42,168 nucleotides of DNA from Nocardioides sp. Root240 (GCF_001428825.1 NZ_LMIT01000002.1:822530-864697), one strand, 5' to 3'. Positions 1-5,827 are shown, counted from the stretch's first letter. The notes: generated by a model not told the origin, from the letters alone. Program-made: numbers and translations.

Positions 1-24
1 AACCTGCGACCCCCTGACCCCCAG
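1..24. repeat. Left attachment repeat (attL core, truncated by window)
   Basis: These bases are identical to 6264-6287 and correspond to the anticodon-loop to T-arm portion of tRNA-Pro. Identity stops at base 25. The repeat probably extends to the left of the window, because the right copy continues into the tRNA 3' end down to 6246. Confidence 0.88.
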
Positions 25-44
25 ATGTGCGAACGCATTCTAGG

Positions 45-62
45 TGCTGCTCTAGGGCAGCA
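45..62. repeat. Short hairpin next to attL
   Basis: TGCTGC at 45-50 and GCAGCA at 57-62 form a perfect 6-bp stem with a 6-nt loop, about 20 bp inside the left core. Its role is unknown; it could help bend or mark the recombination site. Confidence 0.35.
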
Positions 63-90
63 TAGAAATGTACAGATACTCAGAGTTTTT

Positions 91-139
91 GCAGGTCAGA
101 CCCCTAATTCGGATATCATGACGAGTTCGGGCAGGTCAG
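91..139. repeat. GCAGGTCAG direct repeats
   Basis: The nonamer GCAGGTCAG occurs at 91-99 and 131-139, exactly 40 bp apart, between the left core and the integrase. An inverted copy (CTGACCTGC) lies at 6226-6234, close to the right core. This is a second repeat class near the attachment sites, possibly for an excision factor or the integrase. Confidence 0.4.
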
Positions 140-177
140 CCGTCATGTCCTGCCGACAGCACTAGCGCCGTCGTCCC

Positions 178-236
178 GTGTCCACCGTGTGTCCAAAGTG
201 ATGGTCCAGAGACCCCTTGACTCCTATGGTGGACAC
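178..236. repeat. GTGTCCA heptamer cluster, left end (candidate integrase arm sites)
   Basis: GTGTCCA occurs at 178-184 and 189-195, and its complement TGGACAC at 230-236. The same heptamer occurs three more times near the right end, at 6103, 6155 and 6166. The copy at 189 is part of a 13-bp repeat (188-200) shared with 6154-6166. Repeats at both ends of an integrative element, away from the core, are the usual layout of arm-type integrase sites. The 230-236 copy overlaps the ribosome-binding site of the integrase. Confidence 0.55.
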
Positions 237-1322
237 ATGGCGACGATTGAGAAGCGTGGAGCGTCCTACAACGTCAGGTACCGCGTGGAGGGCAAGAGCA
301 GGCGCAAGGCGTTCACACGGCATCAGGACGCCCTGACATTCAAGGCTCAGGTGGAGACCGAGCAGGCCACTGGCAGAGGCATCGACCCGGTATCAGCTCG
401 GACCACCTTTAAGGCGTTCTACCCGCTGCACGTCAAGAGCCGCGTGAACGTCAAGCAGGTCACCTTGACGACCTCCAAGACGCTCTACGACAACCACGTC
501 AACCGTTGGGATGACTGGCCGCTGGAGCGAATCACACAGGCAGCAGTACAGGACTGGATTGCTTCCATGGTGCTAGAGGCCAGGGTGAGCGCATCAACCA
601 TCAGGGCTTGCTACAAGGAGTTCTCAGCAGCCATGAAAACGGCTGTGGCGGGCCGGTACATCAGAGAGACGCCATGCGTGGGCATCAATCTGCCCACCGT
701 GGACCGTGACCCCATGGTGGTTCTCGACCATGCCGAGATTCACCAGTTGGCAGAGGCAATCAATCCGAGGTTCAAGGCTCTGGTCCTGTTCTTGGCCTAC
801 TCGGGGTTCCGCATCGGTGAAGCCTCCGCACTGAGGTGGAGTGACGTGGACTTGCTCAAGGGCACCGCGACGGTTCACAACACCGTCACCGAGGTTGTCG
901 GCAAGGGACTGGTCCTAGAGCGTCCGAAGACTCGCGCAGCCCATCGGACGGTGCCACTCCCCCAGCACGTCACCGAGGCTCTGAAGGAGCACCAGAGCCG
1001 GTTTGGCGGGCAATGGGTTTTCACCACCTCCAACGGGACGCAAGTCAATCCACGGACGTTCAACAGGCGTGCCTTTGCAACGGCTCTGACCAAGGCCAAG
1101 TTGTCTTGCAGGGTGCACGACCTCCGACACACGGCAATCAGCCTGTGGATTCGTCAGGGCGTAGACCTGCCACGAATTAAGGCATGGGCGGGGCACACCG
1201 ATGCAGCATTCACACTCAACACCTACGCCAAGTTCTTCCCAACAGATGACACGGGAATCATGGACATGTTGAACAAGAACATTGCTAACGCACTTGAACA
1301 ATCCAAGAACCAGGAAAACTAG
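237..1322 (+). CDS. Tyrosine site-specific integrase of the element
   Basis: This tyrosine recombinase (361 aa) should integrate and excise the element at tRNA-Pro. Numbered from the ATG at 237, the catalytic set is visible: Arg192 in GFRIGEA, Lys231 in PKTRAAHRTVPL, His294 and Arg297 in HDLRH, His320 in AGH and the nucleophile Tyr330 in LNTYAKFF. The N-terminus (MATIEKRGASYNVRYR) is the usual arm-binding start of phage-type integrases, followed by a SAM-like core-binding domain at about 55-150. The ATG has GGTGG 4 nt upstream; an in-frame GTG at 189 would add 16 unfamiliar residues and has no ribosome-binding site. It lies next to attL, as expected. A GTGTCCA copy overlaps its ribosome-binding site, which could allow self-repression (inference). 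Confidence 0.93.
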   Translation: MATIEKRGASYNVRYRVEGKSRRKAFTRHQDALTFKAQVETEQATGRGIDPVSARTTFKAFYPLHVKSRVNVKQVTLTTSKTLYDNHVNRWDDWPLERITQAAVQDWIASMVLEARVSASTIRACYKEFSAAMKTAVAGRYIRETPCVGINLPTVDRDPMVVLDHAEIHQLAEAINPRFKALVLFLAYSGFRIGEASALRWSDVDLLKGTATVHNTVTEVVGKGLVLERPKTRAAHRTVPLPQHVTEALKEHQSRFGGQWVFTTSNGTQVNPRTFNRRAFATALTKAKLSCRVHDLRHTAISLWIRQGVDLPRIKAWAGHTDAAFTLNTYAKFFPTDDTGIMDMLNKNIANALEQSKNQEN

Positions 1323-1337
1323 ACGTGAAGGATTGCA

Positions 1338-1404
1338 ATAATCTAGACAGAATTCGGCATAATCTTTACAGTTTCTAGTCTAGAGTTCTCAAAGGTAATA
1401 ATCT
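1338..1404. repeat. ATAATCT iterated motif
   Basis: ATAATCT occurs three times just downstream of the integrase, at 1338-1344, 1359-1365 and 1398-1404. The spacings of 21 and 39 bp are close to whole helical turns, which suits cooperative protein binding. A 7-bp inverted repeat (TCTAGAC at 1342-1348, GTCTAGA at 1378-1384) is interleaved. Function unknown; an excisionase site or an origin-like iteron set are options. Confidence 0.35.
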
Positions 1405-1560
1405 GATGAGAAATACTGGTCGTAATCCTTAGAAATTAGACAGCGGTATAATAGAAGCGAGCGAGATTGAACGAATGAGAAACGGTCAATAATGCTGGAT
1501 TCAATCCGCACCGCTCTTCCCTGGATGTTTTTTCCACTTGGCGTCCGGGGAACCAAACCG

Positions 1561-1569
1561 TGATATAAT
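1561..1569 (+). promoter_or_regulatory. Extended -10 promoter candidate P1
   Basis: TGATATAAT is a perfect extended -10 (TGn-TATAAT). A TTGGCG lies upstream at 1538-1543, but the 20-bp spacer is long, so the TG extension would matter. Transcription would start near 1576, exactly where the first hairpin of the noncoding tract begins. Confidence 0.5.
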
Positions 1570-1617
1570 ATAAGCGGAAGCCAGAACAAACGTAGCGCGT
1601 TCCTCCTTGGCTTCCAC

Positions 1618-1669
1618 GGTCCCAATGAGTTACTGACGTACAACTCATTGGGACCAATAAAAAATTGGT
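1618..1669. repeat. 14-bp hairpin overlapping a second 6-bp hairpin
   Basis: Bases 1618-1631 and 1642-1655 are perfectly complementary with a 10-nt loop. The last three bases of the right arm also begin a second hairpin, ACCAAT (1653-1658) with ATTGGT (1664-1669) around an AAAAA loop. The two structures compete for the same bases. Confidence 0.6.
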
Positions 1670-1696
1670 GTGAATGTTTATCGCACACGGAAAGTG

Positions 1697-1705
1697 TGAT
1701 ATACT
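1697..1705 (+). promoter_or_regulatory. Extended -10 promoter candidate P2
   Basis: TGATATACT is a second extended -10, almost the same as P1. A small inverted repeat CACAC-GGAAA-GTGTG (1685-1698) overlaps it and could be an operator. The start site would be near 1712, just before a 9-nt segment (1717-1725) complementary to the loop of the hairpin at 1795-1828. Confidence 0.45.
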
Positions 1706-1782
1706 TAGATTGAGCGGGATTCCCCGTCGTGCTCGGAGACTTTCGATAGACGTATCGAATAGAAGGACCGTGTTTACCAAGA

Positions 1783-1853
1783 TTGGCGACCGACAGCCCG
1801 TAAGCGTAGGGGAATCCGCTTACGGGCTTCTTTCATATTCTGAGGTCGCCCAA
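1783..1853 (+). terminator. Nested hairpin, terminator-like, with loop complementary to upstream RNA
   Basis: A 12-bp perfect stem (1795-1806 with 1817-1828, 10-nt loop) is followed by TCTTTC, as in a weak intrinsic terminator. It is enclosed by a 9-bp helix with one bulged base (1783-1791 with 1844-1853). Its loop contains GGGGAATCC (1809-1817), exactly complementary to GGATTCCCC at 1717-1725. That offers a pseudoknot or an antiterminator pairing. Confidence 0.55.
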
Positions 1854-2322
1854 GCCTGACAGTGTTGACCAGCACGCTGGACCCAACACATTGCAAGGGG
1901 CAAGCCTAAGTCCTCTTGCGACTACATCAGGGAATGGCCTTGTTCGGCTAGTAGCGGATTCTCTGACTGTCACCGTGGGAATGGAACAAGACACGGCACC
2001 GGGGTAACAACCGATACATCTAGAACAGGAACACTGACCGCATGGCTTGACGGGGGTTCTAGAGAATGAAGTCAGGTGCCCATCAACAATAACGTTGAGG
2101 GTCTGTCCCGTTCACACCCATATTCCAACAATTTGTAAAGATTAAGAAGTTTCATGGGAGGACCCAAACCCCAAGCCTGCGGCGCAAGCGCCTACGGCCA
2201 AAGATTGATTCTCTTCTCTAACATTAGAAGAGGGATTCAAGGCATGATGACTGAGGCGCTAGCCGAATGTCATCCCGGCGCAGCCGGTACGAAGATGAAG
2301 AACATGGGCACAATCTGCCTAA

Positions 2323-2338
2323 ACCGCTCATGAGCGGT
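2323..2338. promoter_or_regulatory. 16-bp perfect palindrome before the cargo ORFs
   Basis: ACCGCTCATGAGCGGT is a perfect 16-bp palindrome ending 23 bp before the preferred start (2362) of the first cargo ORF. It may be an operator for the XRE protein or a dimeric regulator, or the last hairpin of the upstream RNA tract. Confidence 0.45.
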
Positions 2339-2361
2339 ATCAAATAATGGAGTTGAACAAT

Positions 2362-2529
2362 ATGAACGAAGAGAAGATTGATGAGCTGATTGCAGCAATC
2401 AAGGTGACAAATGCACTGCTGCTTGCACAGGCAATGGGCCTAGATATTACGGAACCGATGGACGCCGCGAAGGTAATGAGATACCTGCCGGGCGTCGTGA
2501 ATCAGGTAGGCCGTGGTACTCGTGAGTGA
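2362..2529 (+). CDS. Small hypothetical protein (55 aa)
   Basis: I do not recognise this protein. It is a mostly helical, acidic-then-neutral peptide beginning MNEEKIDELIAAIKVTNALL, with a leucine-rich amphipathic first half that could dimerise, and no Cys, signal peptide or membrane segment. An ATG at 2347 would add five residues. The ATG at 2362 is preferred because GGAG sits 9 nt upstream. It is the first gene after the noncoding tract and overlaps the next ORF, so the two are probably translated together. Confidence 0.6.
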   Translation: MNEEKIDELIAAIKVTNALLLAQAMGLDITEPMDAAKVMRYLPGVVNQVGRGTRE

Positions 2530-2896
2530 GTTTACAAAGGTTGTGAGCAGCACGGGCCTGGACTTCGAACCTCACGCTGGCAATCAAACGGTATGCCCGA
2601 GAATCTTGCTCGGGCACTCGTGCATCAACAATGATGGGTACGACTGTCTATGCCAGCAGGTCGAGTGCACCGAGACTTACGGAACAAAGAATGACAGGAA
2701 TGAGGTATCCATCCTCACGGTTCAGTTGAATCTCATTCCTCACGTTGGCAATCCTCAAAGTGTCATGGCAGGCGTAGACCTAATGGGATACCGAGCACAC
2801 TTCCAAGCATCCAAGGATGCCGTCGTGGCAACATTTAATTTGAAGAAGGCCGAGAATCTAGGTCTAAACGAGTTCGTCAACGAGGTGGGCATCTAG
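2513..2896 (+). CDS. Small cysteine-containing hypothetical protein (127 aa)
   Basis: No family is recognised. The N-terminal third holds five cysteines in CPRILLGHSCINNDGYDCLC and the following QQVEC, a spacing that could bind a metal. The C-terminal half is a mixed alpha/beta stretch without membrane segments. Start choices are GTG 2513 or GTG 2522; AGGTAGG at 2504-2510 could serve either, and both overlap the end of the preceding 55-aa ORF, so translational coupling is likely. A strong hairpin follows at 2906-2940. The coding sense is supported by uninterrupted length and coupling rather than by homology. Confidence 0.55.
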   Translation: MVLVSEFTKVVSSTGLDFEPHAGNQTVCPRILLGHSCINNDGYDCLCQQVECTETYGTKNDRNEVSILTVQLNLIPHVGNPQSVMAGVDLMGYRAHFQASKDAVVATFNLKKAENLGLNEFVNEVGI

Positions 2897-2905
2897 GGTG
2901 CATGG

Positions 2906-2940
2906 CGAGTCCGTCACGGGCGAGCCTCGTGACGGGCTCG
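2906..2940 (+). terminator. 13-bp hairpin after the small cargo ORFs
   Basis: Bases 2906-2918 pair with 2928-2940 over 13 bp with one G-U pair, around a 9-nt loop. No T tract follows, so it may be a factor-dependent terminator, an mRNA-stabilising hairpin, or a leader structure for the gene at 3018. Confidence 0.5.
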
Positions 2941-3017
2941 CAATCGTCACAAGGCAGGTGGCTCGTAGACGTAGTATCGCCCCGAGACTGGACATCAACC
3001 CCATAAGGACGTAGGTC

Positions 3018-4037
3018 ATGATTCTTCGCGAGTTCCTGTACGTGGACGTGGACAAGGTCCGGGGACTGCTGGCGCAGTTGGACGACGGCATCGTCGAAGA
3101 GTCGACCGAGCAGACACATCACGAGAAGACTACGGGCGGTGGCTTCAAGGGTCTTGCAGAACATTCGCAACGTTGGGGTACGGATGCGACCTCTCAGAAA
3201 TCGATGGGTGACGCTCTGTTCCCCACCCTCGAGCAATCGTTGGAATCTCTTGGCCTGCTGACTGATATTTCTGATGATGCGGCTAATAGTGACCTCTGGG
3301 GCGAGCAAATGCGGGACCGCTACCCACCCGGGACTCTCATCCGAATCACGGCTCCAGCGGCGCTCTTCGATGCTCGATACGTCACGTCCATCTTGACTGG
3401 TTTCGCCACGACCTGGCAGGGCCTCGTAGACCTTGGCGTCATGGAAAAGGCGGCACCGCCGCCCCTACGAAAGGGCCAGCAAGGCGGTCAACGTTCAACC
3501 AAGCGTCCAGAACTCATTCCAATAGCGGACCGAGAACTGGAAGACAATGTTCCACCTGTCACAATCACGTACGGCGGCTCAGTGATTGAGCGGGAGTACA
3601 TGCAGGGAATCGTGCGCGTTTCCCGAGGTATGTTTTCCACGGGCTTGCATCTCAACATGCTGCCGTCAGGCTCAACGGACGCCATTGTTACCGCTCGACT
3701 TCAGGAGGGCCAGCGTTTCCTGGACGGTGACACAGAAGTACTGTTCGCTCGCTACGGTGTGTCGGCACAGGACTGGACCATGGTCGGGACCATCGGTCAC
3801 TACGGGCACGAGCCGTTGTCAGACGATGACGCCCCGTCGTTGGTTAACGATGATGGTTCGGTGAACCGCGCTGGCTTTACAGGCTTCATCAATAATTTCC
3901 TGCACACGGTCGGCGGCACTGGCTTGGCCGACCTTCCTCAAGAACCCGGATTCTCGGTCGTCCCTCTCGCGGTGTATCGACTCGTGGGTGACGCGTCGAA
4001 GACGCTCGCGGTGTTGGACGGCGCGGAATCCCCGTGA
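3018..4037 (+). CDS. DUF6414-like protein, cargo of the element
   Basis: This 339-aa protein starts with REFLYVDVDKVRGLLAQL, which I recall as the N-terminal signature of the uncharacterised DUF6414 family; the assignment is from memory and needs a domain search. A polar segment at about 30-65 rich in Thr, Gly and His is followed by a helical region (65-110) and a PGTLIRITAPAALFDARYV strand-helix motif near 105. The end is mixed alpha/beta. There is no signal peptide or transmembrane segment, so it is probably cytosolic. The ATG at 3018 has AAGGA about 9 nt upstream. It is the largest cargo gene and is isolated by hairpins on both sides (2906, 4114), so it is probably transcribed on its own. 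Function unknown; a defence or host-interference role would be speculation from context. Confidence 0.6.
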   Translation: MILREFLYVDVDKVRGLLAQLDDGIVEESTEQTHHEKTTGGGFKGLAEHSQRWGTDATSQKSMGDALFPTLEQSLESLGLLTDISDDAANSDLWGEQMRDRYPPGTLIRITAPAALFDARYVTSILTGFATTWQGLVDLGVMEKAAPPPLRKGQQGGQRSTKRPELIPIADRELEDNVPPVTITYGGSVIEREYMQGIVRVSRGMFSTGLHLNMLPSGSTDAIVTARLQEGQRFLDGDTEVLFARYGVSAQDWTMVGTIGHYGHEPLSDDDAPSLVNDDGSVNRAGFTGFINNFLHTVGGTGLADLPQEPGFSVVPLAVYRLVGDASKTLAVLDGAESP

Positions 4038-4113
4038 AACTGCAATCGCTTTCGTAAACGCTGGGCCACACCCAACCCCGCTCTAGAGCATGAGTGCCAA
4101 AGTGGAGCAGGCA

Positions 4114-4149
4114 AACCGACCCCAAGATGAAAGATTCTTGGGGTCGGTT
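4114..4149 (+). terminator. 14-bp hairpin terminator after the DUF6414-like gene
   Basis: Bases 4114-4127 and 4136-4149 form a perfect 14-bp stem with an 8-nt loop. It lies between the DUF6414-like gene and the recombinase, whose start is 18 nt further on. The T run after the stem is short. Confidence 0.7.
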
Positions 4150-4167
4150 ACATAAAAGGTTCGGATT

Positions 4168-4854
4168 GTGTACGCTCAGAACGTGGCAAAGCGGAACCAA
4201 TCAACGGCAGTCATTGGGTATCTCAGGGTCTCGACTGAGGAACAAGCCATGAGCGGGCTCGGACTCGCAGACCAGAAGGCAGTCATTGACGCTGAGGCAA
4301 TGCGTCGGGGTTGGGATTCCATCGAGTACGTGACTGACGATGGATTCAGCGCCAAGAGTCTCGTCCGTCCTGGCATCGGTCAGGCTCTTGAATCTCTCCG
4401 TGCTGGGGATGCTGGGATTCTCGTTGTGAGCAAGTTGGACAGGCTCAGCCGCTCGCTCTTGGACTTTGCCTCCCTCATGGCGACGGCAGAGCGCGAGGGT
4501 TGGCAACTCGTGGTGCTGGACATGGCGATTGACACCACAACGCCTAGCGGGGCTCTCATGGCGAATGTCATGGCTTCGTTTGCCGAGTACGAGCGGCGCA
4601 TCATCGGCGCTAGAACGAGCGCGGCATTGCAGCAGTTGAAGGCGCAAGGCAAGCGGCTCGGAAGGCCGCGTGTGATGCCTCAGGAGGTCACAGAGCGCAT
4701 TGTGAGCGAGCGGCAGGAGGGCCGAACGTTGGCAGCCATTGCGGCAAACCTGAATGCCGATGGAGTGCCTACGGCTCGGGGCGGTAGCAAGTGGTACCCA
4801 TCGACCGTCAAAGCGGTGATTGTGTCGGCTGAACTCGACGCATCAGCAGCCTGA
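4168..4854 (+). CDS. Small serine recombinase (resolvase/invertase type)
   Basis: This 228-aa protein belongs to the resolvase/invertase family, which cuts and rejoins DNA through a serine nucleophile. Visible motifs are YLRVST with Ser22, the VVSKLDRLSRS segment near 85-95 carrying the conserved arginines, and the long helix E around MASFAEYERRIIGARTS (about 136-152). The C-terminus has a DNA-binding HTH like that of the family (AAIAANLNADGVPTARGG, then W and ST). The GTG start has AAAGG about 8 nt upstream; a GTG at 4183 is an alternative. It has no large-recombinase domain, so it is more likely a resolvase or invertase than a second integrase. It is followed by its own terminator and an AT-rich palindromic patch. 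Confidence 0.9.
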   Translation: MYAQNVAKRNQSTAVIGYLRVSTEEQAMSGLGLADQKAVIDAEAMRRGWDSIEYVTDDGFSAKSLVRPGIGQALESLRAGDAGILVVSKLDRLSRSLLDFASLMATAEREGWQLVVLDMAIDTTTPSGALMANVMASFAEYERRIIGARTSAALQQLKAQGKRLGRPRVMPQEVTERIVSERQEGRTLAAIAANLNADGVPTARGGSKWYPSTVKAVIVSAELDASAA

Positions 4855-4863
4855 GGCACGGGG

Positions 4864-4893
4864 CGCACTATCCGAACCGGTAGTGCGGTTTTT
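4864..4893 (+). terminator. Intrinsic terminator of the serine recombinase gene
   Basis: A 9-bp stem with one bulged T (4864-4873 with 4879-4887, 5-nt loop) is followed directly by GTTTTTG. This is one of the few classical T-tract terminators in the window. Confidence 0.85.
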
Positions 4894-5049
4894 GTTGCGG
4901 TTCAAGCATGCCGTCGCAGTTTATACATTTTAAAATCTCAGGAAGTTTCTGAGACCCAAAGTGGGTTTCCACTATTGAATAATCAATGGTCGTGTGGTGG
5001 CTCGCGTGCCAACAGGACAGACACTACGGCGGGGGTCCGACACAAACCC
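4894..5049. other. AT-rich palindromic patch after the recombinase
   Basis: No gene is seen. The patch contains ATTTTAAAAT (4927-4936), CTCAG..CTGAG, ACCC..GGGT and ATTGA-ATAA-TCAAT within about 60 bp. Such short dyads beside a serine recombinase gene could form its recombination (res-like) site; this is inference only. Confidence 0.35.
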
Positions 5050-5286
5050 TCAGTCCGCTTGGAGACCACGCAGCAGGTCGCCAGCGTCAACCTGAAGGGC
5101 ATCCGCCAACCGCAAGATGTTGCGGAGTGTCAGGTTCGCCTGCCCGCGCTCGATGCGCCCGATGAATGACCAGTGCAGTGCGGTGCCCTCGGCCAGACGC
5201 TCTTGAGAGAGCCCGAGTTCATGCCTGCGCTCACGGACTCGTTCGCCAAGGGTGAGCGCGGCCTGCGGAACGGGGGTCTTGGGCAC
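5050..5286 (-). CDS. XRE-family HTH transcriptional regulator
   Basis: This is a 78-aa single-domain Cro/C1-type DNA-binding protein. The HTH is clear: LGERVRERRHELGLSQERLA, then the recognition helix around TALHWSFIGRIERG, then LTLRNILRLADALQV. An open frame continues upstream to 5457, but the upstream part has no family resemblance and would overlap the divergent gene at 5381, so the GTG at 5286 (GGGG about 9 nt upstream) is preferred. It is divergent from the membrane-protein pair and is a natural candidate to control that promoter, the cargo and possibly integration. The dyad at 5353-5364 lies between the two genes. Confidence 0.8.
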   Translation of the reverse strand: MPKTPVPQAALTLGERVRERRHELGLSQERLAEGTALHWSFIGRIERGQANLTLRNILRLADALQVDAGDLLRGLQAD

Positions 5287-5352
5287 TTGCCAACCCCATC
5301 CGGCTGAGCGGCATACGGCCAGAGACCAGATGTTTGAGTGTTCTGTGCCTGT

Positions 5353-5364
5353 GACGTATACGTC
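5353..5364. promoter_or_regulatory. 12-bp palindrome in the divergent promoter region
   Basis: GACGTATACGTC is a perfect dyad between the XRE gene (leftward) and the gene starting at 5381. It is a plausible operator for the regulator and overlaps -10-like sequence (TATACG, CTATAG). Confidence 0.5.
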
Positions 5365-5380
5365 TCTATAGGGTCGTGGC

Positions 5381-5827
5381 ATGACGTCCGAAAGCAACGA
5401 GACGAGCACTGGCGCACCCGAAGAGATGAGGCCGTGTCCGTTCTGTGCGGAGCCCATCAGGGTCGCCGCCGTGAAGTGCCGCTATGGCCAATCTCCTGTT
5501 GCCTCGCTCGCGGGCACAGGGGGAGCCGGGAGAACTGACGATGCTCAAAATGTGCGCAAGCATCGGACATGGCGCGACGACCTCGACAGAGTTCTCCTGC
5601 TGCTCGGATGCCTTGCGCTAGCGGTGCTGGTGGTCTTCGTCGTCATCGCCGTGGTGTCGTCAATCGGGGGCAAGGATGCTGGGGACACATGCACCGAACT
5701 TGAGGCTTGGTACGAAGAGAACCCTGGCGACAGCAACGTCTCCATTGCCAAGGACTACTACCGGCTATGCGACGACCTCCCGCCGCCCGTCATCAACGGC
5801 GAGTTGTCGATGGATGACGTGTCCTGA
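5381..5827 (+). CDS. Membrane protein with degenerate N-terminal zinc ribbon
   Basis: This 148-aa protein starts with a short zinc-ribbon-like segment, CPFCAEPIRVAAVKCRYGQS at about 19-38. The first CxxC is intact. The second pair is usually KCRYCG or KCKHCG, but here it reads KCRYGQ, so one ligand is missing. A single transmembrane helix rich in Leu and Val spans about residues 70-93, followed by a 55-residue acidic tail with two Cys. The topology is probably N-in with the tail outside. It overlaps the next gene by one base (TGATG), so the two are co-translated. The ATG is 16 bp after the 5353 dyad. Function unknown. Confidence 0.72.
   Translation: MTSESNETSTGAPEEMRPCPFCAEPIRVAAVKCRYGQSPVASLAGTGGAGRTDDAQNVRKHRTWRDDLDRVLLLLGCLALAVLVVFVVIAVVSSIGGKDAGDTCTELEAWYEENPGDSNVSIAKDYYRLCDDLPPPVINGELSMDDVS

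Larger units (their letters stand above)
1576..2338 (+). ncRNA. Candidate large structured noncoding RNA
   Basis: At least fourteen perfect or near-perfect helices can be drawn over about 760 nt: 1576-1583/1608-1615, 1618-1631/1642-1655 (14 bp), 1742-1748/1753-1759, 1783-1791/1844-1853 enclosing 1795-1806/1817-1828 (12 bp), 1862-1867/1884-1889 enclosing 1869-1872/1877-1880, 1927-1935/1958-1966, 1995-2000/2075-2080 enclosing 2019-2026/2056-2063, 2083-2087/2094-2098, 2191-2194/2199-2202, 2211-2217/2226-2232, 2246-2251/2269-2274, 2275-2279/2283-2287 and 2323-2338. Several are nested, as in multibranched RNA. It may be one long RNA or several short ones: the 12-bp hairpin near 1830 could end a first transcript. 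Large ornate RNAs such as GOLLD, ROOL and HEARO are known from mobile DNA, but I do not recognise their signatures here. Boundaries and single-transcript status are inference. Confidence 0.45.
1323..2361. other. Gene-free, AT-rich, hairpin-dense tract of about 1 kb
   Basis: No convincing protein gene lies between the integrase and the next small ORF. The tract is the most AT-rich part of the window and holds promoter-like extended -10 elements (1561, 1697) and a long series of perfect inverted repeats from 1576 to 2338. Two minus-strand open frames (1389-1688, 1436-1780) and a plus-strand one (1674-1859) run through these inverted repeats, lack ribosome-binding sites and resemble nothing known to me. 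RNA structure explains the tract better than protein coding. Confidence 0.65.

Noticed and set aside
189..236. N-terminal extension of the integrase from GTG 189
   Set aside because: No ribosome-binding site, and the first 16 residues do not resemble integrases. The region carries repeat motifs that look like DNA sites.
1389..1780. Two minus-strand open frames (99 and 114 aa) in the noncoding tract
   Set aside because: They run through perfect inverted repeats, have no clear ribosome-binding site, overlap each other in different frames and match no family. The RNA interpretation is better.
1674..1859. 61-aa plus-strand frame across the terminator-like hairpin
   Set aside because: It contains both arms of the 12-bp hairpin and the complementary segments, and its start lies before the likely promoter P2.
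1323..2361. Group II intron, retron or tmRNA in the noncoding tract
   Set aside because: No reverse transcriptase gene, no recognisable domain V hairpin, and no tRNA-like ends or tag frame were seen.
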